A stretch of 12,615 nucleotides of DNA from Bacteroidales bacterium UBA6346 (GTDB lineage: Bacteria; Bacteroidota; Bacteroidia; Bacteroidales; UBA932), in assembly GCA_002438905.1 (NCBI GenBank), contig DJSA01000098.1, forward strand, positions 1 to 12,615, in the 5' to 3' direction. The translations under genes were made by a program, and so were the position numbers. Shown piece by piece: positions 5,664-12,615 of the stretch. Under the pieces are notes generated by a model. It worked only from the letters and a program-made list of their open reading frames with translations. It ran no database searches and was not told where the DNA came from. Each line of letters begins with the position of its first letter. Within the stretch, counting starts at the first letter, position 1.

Positions 5664-7073
5664 ATGATTATCACTGACGAGGAGCGATCGCTGGCAAAAT
5701 TCGGGATGGAGTTTGCCCTATCTTCAGGAATGAGTGGGGTGAGGGTGACGCTGAACAAGAGTATCTCGGACACTTGTACAATGCTTGACGGAGAAACGGA
5801 CAAGGTCAGCCATTGTGCGGATAGGTCTCTTACATTCTGCCTATTTGCGTCTGGGCGCTACGGAACATTCTCCACCAATCGACTCGGAAAAGACGCCATA
5901 GGGGTCTTCGTTGAAAAGGCCTGCGAAATGGTGCGGATTATGGAGGCGGACACATGCAGAACACTCCCCTCTCCAGAAAGACTTGCAACAGATGCGAAAA
6001 CGGGGCTCGAGGCCGGACTGTGGGATAGAGGGTATGCAAACATGTCCGATGCTCGGAGAATCGAACTGGCCCAAAGCATGACGATCCTCGAAAGACAAGG
6101 TAACGGATGGGAGATCGTGTCGCAAGAGAATGAATACACAGACTATATAGATGAGACTTATCAAATAGACTCTCAGGGATTTGAAGGCCAGCACTTTGAA
6201 ACCGGATTCACCTGTTCGTCAGAAGTGACTGTCACGGATCCGAAGGGGCACAGGTTCAGTTCCTATTGGTGGGACTCGTCAGCGTTTCTCAACGGCATCC
6301 ATCCGACAGAATGTGCAGAAACGGCACTTAGAAAGGCAGTGGCGTCCATGGGCCCGGAAGTGATTCTGGGAGGGAACTATCGGATGGTCGTTGACGGAAA
6401 TATCGGTTCCAGACTATTGAGCCCCATAATAAGTGCTCTCAACGCCTCCGGCATACAGCAGAAGATGTCGTTTCTTTGCGGCAGCCGCGGACAACGGATT
6501 TTTTCCAAAGGGCTCACGCTGACTGACATGGCGCGAGAGAGCGGGAAGGCCGGCGCGCGGCTTTTCGATTCCGAGGGTGTGGCGACGACAAACCTTCCGC
6601 TGATCGATGAAGGGGTCGTCAGGAATTATTTCGTTAACACATACATGGCAAACAAGACCGGTGAGCCGCCTACAGTCGAAGACATCTCGCGTCCGACGCT
6701 ACGGAGATGGGCCAGCGAAACCCTGCTTGAGGTGCTCTCAGAGAGCGGAGGGTATGACAGGTTGACATCAGATTTGGAATCAGGAGAAAAAGTCCTATCT
6801 TTGGAGGATATTTTGCGCGGATGCGGCGATGGGATCTATGTGACTGAAATCAGCGGAGGAAACTGCAACCCAGTGACTGGGGACTATTCCTTCGGAGTTG
6901 CGGGATTCCGTTTCAAGGACGGACGGCTCGGGCGTCCTTTCAGGGAAATGCTGATTACCGGCAACATCCTAGAGTTATGGAATGGTCTGCTGGCTATCGG
7001 AGACGATGCAAGGGACTGCGGACGCTGGAGGCTGCCGACGACGGCATTTGACGGCGTCAGCTTTTCGGCGTGA
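5664..7073 (+). CDS. pmbA: TldD/PmbA family protein, TldE (PmbA) type
   Basis: A 469-aa member of the TldD/TldE (PmbA) family. In E. coli the TldD-TldE heterodimer is a metalloprotease that degrades unfolded peptides and matures microcin B17 and CcdA. This protein lacks the HExxxH zinc motif of TldD, placing it on the TldE side. Family features are the FDSEGVATTNLPLIDEGVV core (301-319) and the C-terminal block SGGNCNPVTGDYSFGVAG (397-414), followed by strands leading to the REMLITGNILELWNGL helix. The start at 5664 fits the promoter at 5581. It is divergent from the acyltransferase operon. No tldD gene is in the window, so its catalytic partner must lie elsewhere. Confidence 0.88.
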   Translation: MIITDEERSLAKFGMEFALSSGMSGVRVTLNKSISDTCTMLDGETDKVSHCADRSLTFCLFASGRYGTFSTNRLGKDAIGVFVEKACEMVRIMEADTCRTLPSPERLATDAKTGLEAGLWDRGYANMSDARRIELAQSMTILERQGNGWEIVSQENEYTDYIDETYQIDSQGFEGQHFETGFTCSSEVTVTDPKGHRFSSYWWDSSAFLNGIHPTECAETALRKAVASMGPEVILGGNYRMVVDGNIGSRLLSPIISALNASGIQQKMSFLCGSRGQRIFSKGLTLTDMARESGKAGARLFDSEGVATTNLPLIDEGVVRNYFVNTYMANKTGEPPTVEDISRPTLRRWASETLLEVLSESGGYDRLTSDLESGEKVLSLEDILRGCGDGIYVTEISGGNCNPVTGDYSFGVAGFRFKDGRLGRPFREMLITGNILELWNGLLAIGDDARDCGRWRLPTTAFDGVSFSA

Positions 7074-7178
7074 CGATGTACGTTGAGCCGCGAAGAGGGC
7101 GAAGCCGCTGCTGCATGGGAGGCAACGTAATCATTTCGGCGAAGCCTGAATTATTTTGAACCATTAAAATTAAGAAAT

Positions 7179-7766
7179 ATGAAAATCGAAAAAAACACTG
7201 TAGTAGCTCTCACATACGAGCTTGAAGTCGATGGGAAAGTTGTTGACAAATGTACAATAGAGAGGCCTCTGGACTTCATTCACGGGATGGGATATCTCCT
7301 TCCGAAATTTGAGGAGGAGGTTGCAGGACTTGAGCCCGGAGACAAGTTTGAGTTTACACTTTCGCCTGAAGAGGGATATGGAGCCGTCGACCCGCAGAGG
7401 GTGCTTGACCTGCCGGTAGAGGCATTTTCAGACCAGGACGGGAAAATCCGCCATGATCTGCTAGTGGAGGGTTCGGACATCACTCTCGTGAACCAGCTCG
7501 GACAGCCTGTTCCGGCCAAGATTCTGAAAGTTGAGGCAAAAACAGTAAAGGTTGACGTGAACCACCCCATGGCCGGCAAGACCCTGAATTTCAAGGGAGA
7601 AATCGTGAGCGTGCGTCCGGCGACCGAAAAAGAGATAAAGGAAGGACTTCACGGTGAGCTTGCCGGTGGTTGCTCCGGTTGCGGAGGAAACTGCAGCGAA
7701 GGCGGATGCGAAGGCTGCGGAAGCGACAAGGGCTGCGACTGCGGTGACAACTGCGACTGCAAGTAA
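7179..7766 (+). CDS. slyD: FKBP-type peptidyl-prolyl isomerase, SlyD-like, with cysteine-rich tail
   Basis: A 195-aa cytoplasmic prolyl isomerase/chaperone. The split FKBP domain (1 to ~68 and ~125-150) is recognisable from LTYELEVDGKVVD, LDFIHGMGYLLPKFEEEVAG and LSPEEGYGAVDP. The insert-in-flap chaperone domain lies at about 70-125. VNHPMAGKTLNF (127-138) is the SlyD signature. From residue 160 the tail is Gly/Cys-rich, with nine Cys (165, 168, 172, 177, 180, 186, 188, 192, 194) in CxxC, CxC and similar spacings. The E. coli tail is His-rich with Cys and binds Ni(II) for hydrogenase maturation and nickel homeostasis. The lack of His here points to a softer metal such as Zn, Cu or Ni as thiolate (inference). 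The upstream 105 nt contain only an imperfect -7 box (TTATTTTG, 7151-7158). Confidence 0.92.
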   Translation: MKIEKNTVVALTYELEVDGKVVDKCTIERPLDFIHGMGYLLPKFEEEVAGLEPGDKFEFTLSPEEGYGAVDPQRVLDLPVEAFSDQDGKIRHDLLVEGSDITLVNQLGQPVPAKILKVEAKTVKVDVNHPMAGKTLNFKGEIVSVRPATEKEIKEGLHGELAGGCSGCGGNCSEGGCEGCGSDKGCDCGDNCDCK

Positions 7767-7783
7767 TCGACAAATTCGACATT

Positions 7784-7818
7784 GCGGGAGCAGACAAGTG
7801 AGGTTCCCGCTGTTATTT
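7784..7818 (+). terminator. possible terminator after slyD
   Basis: GCGGGA (7784-7789) pairs with TCCCGC (7805-7810) across a 15-nt loop, followed by a moderately T-rich TGTTATTT. It begins 17 nt after the slyD stop. The long loop and weak T-tract make it a modest candidate. If it works, the GT2-trkA pair needs its own promoter, which I could not find. Confidence 0.4.
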
Positions 7819-7853
7819 CGGAGAAATTGAGCGGAGTCCGGAGTCTTTGCGCG

Positions 7854-8993
7854 ATGAAAATTGCTGTCGTCATATTAAATTGGAACACAAAGGATTACCT
7901 GCGAAGGTTTCTGCCTCCGCTGCTTGATTCGGTGTCTTGGTTTAATGCCGGAGAAACCGAAGATTGGGCAGAAGTCATCGTGGCGGACAGCGCATCGGCG
8001 GATGGTTCGATAGAGATGTTGTCTCGCGATTTCCCCAAAGTGCGGAGGATACCCCTTGACCGCAACTACGGCTTTACGGGTGGTTACAACAGGGCATTGA
8101 AAGAACTTTCCGTAAATACGGCTGAGACGGGGACGCCCGATTCCGCCAGAGAACTAGGAAGTCGCGGAGACTTTGATTTGTTCATACTGCTGAATTCTGA
8201 CATCGAAGTTACGCAGATCTGGTTGCGGCCGCTTGCCGAATGGATGAAGTCACACCCAGACTGCGGGATCTGTGGACCGAAACTGCATAGCTGGTACGAA
8301 CGCGAAAAGTTCGAGTATGCCGGTGCCGCTGGAGGGCTTATAGACAGGTTCGGCTACCCCTTCTGCCGCGGACGGGTCCTTGGGAAGACGGAAGTCGACA
8401 AGGGCCAATATGACTCCCCTGCAGATGTGCTTTGGGTGACCGGAGCCTGCCTTGTCATACGGGCACGGCTATGGGACTCGCTCGGAGGGCTGGACGACAG
8501 GTTTTTCGCACATATGGAAGAAATCGACCTATGCTGGAGGATGCAGCTTGAGGGATGGAAGGTGACGGTGGTGCCGGATTCCGTAGTGTACCATTTAGGC
8601 GGGGGTACCCTTCCGCAAAACTCACCACAGAAACTCTACCTCAATTATAGGAACAATCTCCTGCTGCTTGACAACAACCTCGCCCAGACCATTGGAAAGC
8701 GGAGGGCTGGACTACGGATTCTCGTCAGAAAGATTCTTGACGGATGCTCGGCGGCAGTCTACTTATTGACACTCAAGCCCGCTTATTTCAAGGCAGTTTG
8801 GAGGGCACATAGGGATGCGAGGATGCTTATCGCAGAAAAAAGGAACGACCTTCAAGGTGCAATGGGGAATGGGCCAAGACGACAAGATAGTAAAACTCGC
8901 AGTGTCATAGGAATTTATGATGGATGCATGATTCCGAGGGCATTGTTGGGAATGAAAATACAGTTCCGAAATCCAAAGGATAAAACACGATAA
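7854..8993 (+). CDS. family 2 glycosyltransferase (rhamnosyltransferase-like)
   Basis: A 379-aa GT-A fold enzyme transferring a sugar from a nucleotide donor, probably in surface polysaccharide or glycan synthesis; donor and acceptor are not readable. The fold starts with MKIAVVILNWNTKDYLRRFL. The nucleotide strand VIVADSASADGS lies at 41-52, PLDRNYGFTGGYNRAL at 67-82, and the metal-site motif NSD at 114-116 (canonically DxD). TGACLVIRA (196-204) and HMEEIDLCWRM (220-230) carry the likely catalytic Glu/Asp (E222, E223, D225). A short insert at 88-106 (ETGTPDSARELGSRGD) is unusual. There is no strong TM segment. The ATG at 7854 starts exactly at the first beta strand. trkA follows 3 nt after its stop; functional linkage is unclear. 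Confidence 0.9.
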   Translation: MKIAVVILNWNTKDYLRRFLPPLLDSVSWFNAGETEDWAEVIVADSASADGSIEMLSRDFPKVRRIPLDRNYGFTGGYNRALKELSVNTAETGTPDSARELGSRGDFDLFILLNSDIEVTQIWLRPLAEWMKSHPDCGICGPKLHSWYEREKFEYAGAAGGLIDRFGYPFCRGRVLGKTEVDKGQYDSPADVLWVTGACLVIRARLWDSLGGLDDRFFAHMEEIDLCWRMQLEGWKVTVVPDSVVYHLGGGTLPQNSPQKLYLNYRNNLLLLDNNLAQTIGKRRAGLRILVRKILDGCSAAVYLLTLKPAYFKAVWRAHRDARMLIAEKRNDLQGAMGNGPRRQDSKTRSVIGIYDGCMIPRALLGMKIQFRNPKDKTR

Positions 8994-8996
8994 ATT

Positions 8997-10355
8997 ATGC
9001 GAATAATCATAGCCGGAGCAGGGGAAGTAGGCTCACATCTGGCGAAGATGCTGAGCAGCGAATCCAACGACATAACCGTGATAGACAGCGACCAGAGCCG
9101 TCTGGACAGTTTGTCAGCGATTGCGGACATAGTCACGGTAAACGGGAATTCATCAGAAATCGGAGTACTGCGGGAGGCGGGGGTGTCTGAAGCCGACTTG
9201 TTCATAGCCGTAAATCCTTCCGAATCGCAGGATGTCAACATCGTCAGCGCGATTCTGGCAAAGAAACTTGGCAGCCGCAAGGTCACCGCACGAGTCAACA
9301 CAGAGGAATACTTGTCATTTGAGAACAAGAACATATTCACGGAAATGGGGATAGACCTGCTGTTTTACCCAGAGAAAATCGCTGCAAATGAAATCGTTGA
9401 CCTGCTGAGGCATAACGCATCAACGGACTCGATGGACTTTGCTCGGGGACGGGTGCAGATGTCTGTTTTCAAGGTCGAGGATGATTCCCCACTGCTTGAC
9501 ATGAATGTCCTGGATCTAAGCCGCCATGCGACGTCGGAGGAACTCCAGTTTCGTGTTGTAGCCGTATCGCGCAACAATTCCACAATAATCCCGAAAGTGG
9601 ATACAAAGTTCAAATACCACGATCTCGTCTACATCATCTCCAAGCGAGAAGGAACGCAAATGCTCATGCAGTTCCTCGGCACGGTCAATCTTGAGGTGGA
9701 TAAAGTGATGATTCTCGGAGGAAGTCACACGGCGGAAATGGTTGCCAGGCAGCTCATTGGACAGACGGACGTAATCAAGATCATCGACAATAGCAAGGAA
9801 CGCTGCGCTGAGCTTTCCGACAAGTTCGGTGACAAAGTCACGGTAATCAATGCCGATGGCAGGAATTCTGATGTGCTGATAGAGGAGGACATACGCAATT
9901 TTGATGCGTTCATCGCTCTGACGGGCTCATCTGAGGCCAACATCCTCGCCTGCGTTGCGGCAAAGAAACTGGGCATACCAAGGACTATCGCGGAAGTGGA
10001 GAATATCGAATATATCCGGCTCGCTGAAGGGATGGGAGTCGATGCTGTCATAAACAAGAAACTCATCACAGCTGGGCGAATCTTCAAGTTTACATTGAGC
10101 GACAAGGTGCGTTTTATAAAATATATGAACGGAACGAACGCCGAAGTTCTGGAGTATATAGTTGCAAAGAACGCGAAAATCACAACGGGAAAACTTGTAG
10201 ACCTCGATTTTCCGAAAGACGCAATTGTGGGGGGTGTCATCCGCGGAAACAATTCGTTCATCGCGGTGGGTGACACTCAGATTCAAGAATATGACCGAGT
10301 AGTCGTCTTTGCCTTGCCGGAAGCGGTGCATGAGGTCGACCGGTTCTTCAAATGA
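8997..10355 (+). CDS. trkA: Trk system potassium transport peripheral protein TrkA
   Basis: A 452-aa cytoplasmic gating subunit of the Trk/Ktr K+ uptake system, with two tandem RCK units. RCK_N1 begins IIIAGAGEVGSHLA, with the nucleotide motif GAGEVG at 7-12 and the acidic D30 (VID) that contacts NAD(H) ribose. RCK_C1 spans about 150-215. RCK_N2 starts near 236 (KVMILGGSHTAEMVA), where the GxGxxG pattern is degraded to GGSHTA, so it may bind nucleotide weakly or not at all. RCK_C2 spans about 370-440. The length is normal for TrkA. The start is 3 nt after the GT2 stop, indicating translational linkage. The membrane subunit trkH, often adjacent in related genomes, is absent; a structured non-coding element follows instead. 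Confidence 0.95.
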   Translation: MRIIIAGAGEVGSHLAKMLSSESNDITVIDSDQSRLDSLSAIADIVTVNGNSSEIGVLREAGVSEADLFIAVNPSESQDVNIVSAILAKKLGSRKVTARVNTEEYLSFENKNIFTEMGIDLLFYPEKIAANEIVDLLRHNASTDSMDFARGRVQMSVFKVEDDSPLLDMNVLDLSRHATSEELQFRVVAVSRNNSTIIPKVDTKFKYHDLVYIISKREGTQMLMQFLGTVNLEVDKVMILGGSHTAEMVARQLIGQTDVIKIIDNSKERCAELSDKFGDKVTVINADGRNSDVLIEEDIRNFDAFIALTGSSEANILACVAAKKLGIPRTIAEVENIEYIRLAEGMGVDAVINKKLITAGRIFKFTLSDKVRFIKYMNGTNAEVLEYIVAKNAKITTGKLVDLDFPKDAIVGGVIRGNNSFIAVGDTQIQEYDRVVVFALPEAVHEVDRFFK

Positions 10356-10360
10356 CGGGT

Positions 10361-10479
10361 GGGGCGCATAAAAGGCGGACTGCTTCGTTGCATGTGAATT
10401 TCAAATCCTCACAACCGGAAGGTTGCTCCGGTATTGAAATCCCCAGTGCGCCTCGCATCCCATCCTTTTATGCATCCCC
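10361..10479 (+). repeat. nested long hairpin element after the trkA stop
   Basis: Four nested pairings can be drawn. GGGG (10361-10364) with CCCC (10476-10479), and GCATAAAAGG (10366-10375) with CCTTTTATGC (10464-10473). CGGACTG (10376-10382) with CAGTGCG (10444-10450), one mismatch. ATTTCAA (10398-10404) with TTGAAAT (10434-10440). CAACC (10412-10416) with GGTTG (10421-10425), closing a GGAA loop (GNRA type). It starts 5 nt after the stop. The order and number of matched arms are far beyond chance. It lacks a U-tract, so it is not a plain intrinsic terminator. It could be a structured 3' UTR, an ncRNA or a REP-like repeat. Confidence 0.65.
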
Positions 10480-10524
10480 TTTCTTTCAGCAGCGCCTCAA
10501 TTATAAATGGAAATTTCTTACGAA

Positions 10525-10539
10525 CTGACAAAATGTCAG
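10525..10539. promoter_or_regulatory. perfect palindrome upstream of grpE
   Basis: CTGACA-AAA-TGTCAG is a perfect 6-bp dyad with a 3-nt spacer, 117 nt upstream of the grpE start. Its size and symmetry suit a dimeric regulator. It differs from the HrcA CIRCE element (TTAGCACTC-N9-GAGTGCTAA). A TTTG at 10561-10564 could belong to a -7 element at suitable distance. A heat-shock role is inference from the gene it precedes. Confidence 0.5.
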
Positions 10540-10655
10540 CAGAATAGGCGCGGCTTGCTCTTTGAACCGGAGGCGGCAGGTTTTATGTGCTCGGATGAGG
10601 AATTCAGAGCGCGTTTGGCCTTGTAATATAGTTGATAAAAAATGGGAAATGAGAT

Positions 10656-11282
10656 ATGAGCAAGAATAAGAAACATCACGAAAAGCCTGAGGAGAAAGAC
10701 GTTATCCAAAACGAGGAAATTGTGGAGGAGACAGAGAACAAGCAGGCTGAAGACGAGCAGGACAATGGGGAAGAAGACCCCTTGGAGAGCGCGGAGTTGG
10801 AGGAGCTGAAGAAGTCAAATGCAGATTTAGAGGCCAAATTGACAGCCACGTGTGACAAACTGACCAAAACCGAAGAGTCATACGTAAGGCTCATGGCAGA
10901 GTTCGACACTTTCAGAAGGCGCACCACTCAAGAAAAGTTGAATATGGTGGCCACCGCTGCCGAGGATACGATAAAGGGAATGCTTGTCATTCTCGATGAC
11001 TGCGAGAGAGCCATGAAAGTTCTTTCGGAATCTGACGACTCAACCGCAGCGAAAGAAGGGACTGAACTCATATACAACAAGTTGATGGCATACCTCAAAG
11101 GCAAGGGACTCACTCCTATTGAGGCAATGGGCGCGGATTTCAACACCGATGAGCATGAGGCTGTCGCAAAATTCCCCGTTGATGACCCGGAAAAGAAAGG
11201 CAAGGTCTTCGACGTTGTGCAGACAGGCTACAAACTCAACGGCAAGGTGATACGCTTTGCGAAGGTCGTGGTCGGAATTTGA
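10656..11282 (+). CDS. grpE: nucleotide exchange factor GrpE
   Basis: A 208-aa cytoplasmic co-chaperone that releases ADP from DnaK (Hsp70). Residues 1-45 are a charged, disordered leader rich in Lys/Glu/Gln. A long coiled coil follows (about 46-90), ending in the conserved AEFDTFRRRTTQEK (81-94). The four-helix-bundle region includes GMLVILDDCERAM (108-120). The C-terminal beta domain ends GYKLNGKVIRFAKVVVGI; typical family members have RPAKV, here RFAKV. The N-terminal leader is longer than in E. coli GrpE (197 aa total) but normal for Bacteroidetes. dnaJ follows after 33 nt with no terminator, so the pair is an operon. dnaK is not in the window. Confidence 0.95.
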   Translation: MSKNKKHHEKPEEKDVIQNEEIVEETENKQAEDEQDNGEEDPLESAELEELKKSNADLEAKLTATCDKLTKTEESYVRLMAEFDTFRRRTTQEKLNMVATAAEDTIKGMLVILDDCERAMKVLSESDDSTAAKEGTELIYNKLMAYLKGKGLTPIEAMGADFNTDEHEAVAKFPVDDPEKKGKVFDVVQTGYKLNGKVIRFAKVVVGI

Positions 11283-11315
11283 GGCCTTTATGAAAAACAT
11301 TAGGTAGTAGTAGTT

Positions 11316-12500
11316 ATGGCAGCAAAAAGAGATTATTATGAAGTGCTCGGTGTCGCGAAAACGGCAACGGCCGATGAGATAAAGAAGGCCTACAGAACAC
11401 TTGCAATCAAATATCACCCGGACAAGAATCCGGGAAATAAGGAAGCCGAAGAGAAATTCAAGGAGGCGGCGGAGGCATACGCTGTGCTCAGCGATCCTGA
11501 AAAGAGAAAGAAATATGACCAGTTCGGCCACGCTGGAGTTGGTGACAACCCGGGGCCTGATTTCAGTGGCGGATTCGGAGACCTCAATGACATTCTGAAC
11601 AACTTGTTCGGTGGCGCTTTTGGCGGATTCTCCGGAAGTTTCGGAGGTAATGGCGGCGGATTCGGCGGTTTCAGCGGATTCGGCGGTGGACACCAGCAGG
11701 AACGCGTGTCTAGGGGTAAGGACATCAGGGTTCATGCCCGTCTCACATTGGATGAAGTAGCTCGCGGAGTCGAGAAAGATATCACCATAGAGAGGTTCGT
11801 TCCATGCCAAGACTGCGGGGGCAAGGGTGCAAAGTCCGCAGCGGACATAAAGACGTGTCCAAACTGCAAGGGAACAGGACAATGCAAGAAAGTGGTTCAG
11901 TCTTTCTTGGGACAAACGGTGGCATATTCGACTTGCCCGCAGTGTGGCGGTACCGGTAAGATAGTGACGAATCCATGTCCGACTTGTGGAGGAAGCGGTC
12001 TCGTGAGGAAACGTGAAACCGTGCGCGTGAAGATACCTGCAGGAGTCGAGGACGGAATGCAGCTTAGGGTGACCGGAGCCGGAAACGCGGCTAGGAATAA
12101 CGGAATCAACGGAGACCTGCTGGTCGTCATAGACATTGATGCCAACAAGGACTTCGAGCGCAGAGGCAGCGACTTGTACTTTACCAAAGTGATATCGGTG
12201 ACAGATGCAATGCTCGGATGCGAGGTTGACATACCCGGTCTCAATGGTACATCACAGAAGCTCAAAATTGAACCGGGGACACAATCCGGAACAGTGCTCA
12301 CTATGCGCGGAAAGGGTCTTCCGTCAGTGAATAGTTACGGATGCGGCAATCTCTATGTCAAGATCGGGGTCTGGATTCCGAAAAAGCTCAGCCGAGAGAG
12401 TAAGGAACTCGTTGAAGCCTTGGGGCGATCAGCAGATGTGATCCCTAGCCCAACGAAGGATGACAAGTCATTCTTCGATAGGCTGAAGAATATGTTTTGA
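11316..12500 (+). CDS. dnaJ: chaperone protein DnaJ
   Basis: A 394-aa class A Hsp40 that delivers substrates to DnaK and stimulates its ATPase. The J domain (1-70) carries the HPD motif at 34-36. A Gly/Phe-rich linker (about 78-125) is unusually long and repetitive (GGFGG/GFSG units). The zinc-finger region has all four CxxCxGxG repeats: C164/C167, C181/C184, C207/C210 and C221/C224. C-terminal substrate-binding domains follow (VKIPAGVEDGMQLRVTGAGN and onward), ending in FFDRLKNMF. Spacing from grpE is 33 nt, containing a short GTAGTAGTAGTT run. A hairpin-rich element starts directly after the stop. Confidence 0.97.
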   Translation: MAAKRDYYEVLGVAKTATADEIKKAYRTLAIKYHPDKNPGNKEAEEKFKEAAEAYAVLSDPEKRKKYDQFGHAGVGDNPGPDFSGGFGDLNDILNNLFGGAFGGFSGSFGGNGGGFGGFSGFGGGHQQERVSRGKDIRVHARLTLDEVARGVEKDITIERFVPCQDCGGKGAKSAADIKTCPNCKGTGQCKKVVQSFLGQTVAYSTCPQCGGTGKIVTNPCPTCGGSGLVRKRETVRVKIPAGVEDGMQLRVTGAGNAARNNGINGDLLVVIDIDANKDFERRGSDLYFTKVISVTDAMLGCEVDIPGLNGTSQKLKIEPGTQSGTVLTMRGKGLPSVNSYGCGNLYVKIGVWIPKKLSRESKELVEALGRSADVIPSPTKDDKSFFDRLKNMF

Positions 12501-12615
12501 CGGGGTGCCTAAAAGGCAGTCGTTGGATGCCTTTGTAATTAGGAACTCAAGTTTCGCAAGTGCGAAACACCTCTTTTGTGCCCTTGTGGCAAGGGTAAGT
12601 CCCCTCCCCGAGGGA
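12501..12615 (+). repeat. hairpin array after the dnaJ stop, cut by the window end
   Basis: Three hairpins follow in a row. AAAGGCA (12512-12518) with TGCCTTT (12528-12534). GTTTCGC (12551-12557) with GCGAAAC (12562-12568), loop AAGT. CCCTTG (12581-12586) with CAAGGG (12590-12595), loop TGG. After them CCCCTCCC-CG-AGGGA (12601-12615) looks like the left part of a further palindrome broken by the window edge. The opening after the stop (TGACGGG, then GC-TAAAAGGC) resembles the element after trkA. The first hairpin may serve as the operon terminator, though only three Ts follow within its stem. Confidence 0.55.

Larger units (their letters stand above)
10356..10655 (+). other. intergenic region between trkA and grpE
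   Basis: This 300-nt gap holds a nested inverted-repeat element (10361-10479), a 15-bp palindrome (10525-10539) and then GC-rich sequence up to grpE. No gene is supported. No full-consensus TAnnTTTG is present; the nearest are TATAGTTG (10627-10634) and TTTG at 10561-10564, about 30 nt after the palindrome centre. Confidence 0.6.

Noticed and set aside
10547..10558. possible sigma-54 promoter (GG ... GC) upstream of grpE
   Set aside because: Only 8 nt separate GG and GC, while the -24/-12 consensus requires 10.
11040..11915. 291-codon minus-strand open frame
   Set aside because: It is antisense across the end of grpE and the start of dnaJ, both certain genes; its Ser/Ala/Glu-rich stretch mirrors the Gly/Phe linker of dnaJ.
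12551..12568. attC-like integron recombination site
   Set aside because: The GTTTCGC arm does not fit the GTTRRRY core, and there is no gene cassette or integrase in view.
1..12615. CRISPR arrays, tRNA or rRNA genes, transposases
   Set aside because: No regularly spaced repeat-spacer pattern, cloverleaf, rRNA signature or transposase motif was seen on either strand.

Overview
The window looks like a chromosomal segment of a Bacteroidales bacterium. Several intergenic gaps carry the Bacteroidetes-type promoter (TTG or TTTG near -33, 19-20 nt spacer, TAnnTTTG near -7). Shine-Dalgarno sequences are weak or absent. The protein set also fits: Bacteroidetes-style PlsC-domain protein, SlyD with a cysteine tail, TrkA, and a grpE-dnaJ pair. 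Genus cannot be fixed from the sequence.

Region 1 (1-2350) is accessory in character. A tiny leftward ORF (15-137) faces an XRE/CI-type repressor (300-710). Between them lie an AT-rich TTTA repeat, a near-consensus leftward promoter and a 12-bp dyad centred on its -33 element. The repressor is followed at 6 nt by a GHKL ATPase (717-1610), and then at 1 nt by a STAS-like (DUF4325-type) protein (1612-1965). The N-terminus of the ATPase matches the STAS protein residue for residue around positions 42-49, so it looks like a degenerate STAS domain fused to the ATPase. The three genes read as a repressor plus partner-switch (anti-sigma/anti-anti-sigma-like) cassette. Convergent to it is a small two-TM membrane protein gene with its own promoter, split by a single extra G in a G6 tract (2019-2346).

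Region 2 (2347-5663) starts with 350 nt of promoter and hairpins. A leftward operon follows: PlsC-type acyltransferase, apt and a short-chain dehydrogenase. It has a consensus promoter at 5539-5570 and a strong intrinsic terminator directly after the last stop codon (2651-2694).

Region 3 (5664-10355) is rightward housekeeping: a TldE/PmbA-family protein (divergent from the acyltransferase), slyD, a GT2 glycosyltransferase and trkA. The last two are separated by only 3 nt. No trkH or tldD partner is in view.

Region 4 (10356-12615) opens with a nested ~120-nt inverted-repeat structure immediately after the trkA stop. A perfect 15-bp palindrome follows upstream of the grpE-dnaJ chaperone pair. 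A second hairpin-rich element with a similar opening follows the dnaJ stop and runs off the window. The strongest candidates for something new are the HTH/ATPase/STAS cassette with its control region, the frameshifted convergent membrane protein, and the paired post-stop structured elements.
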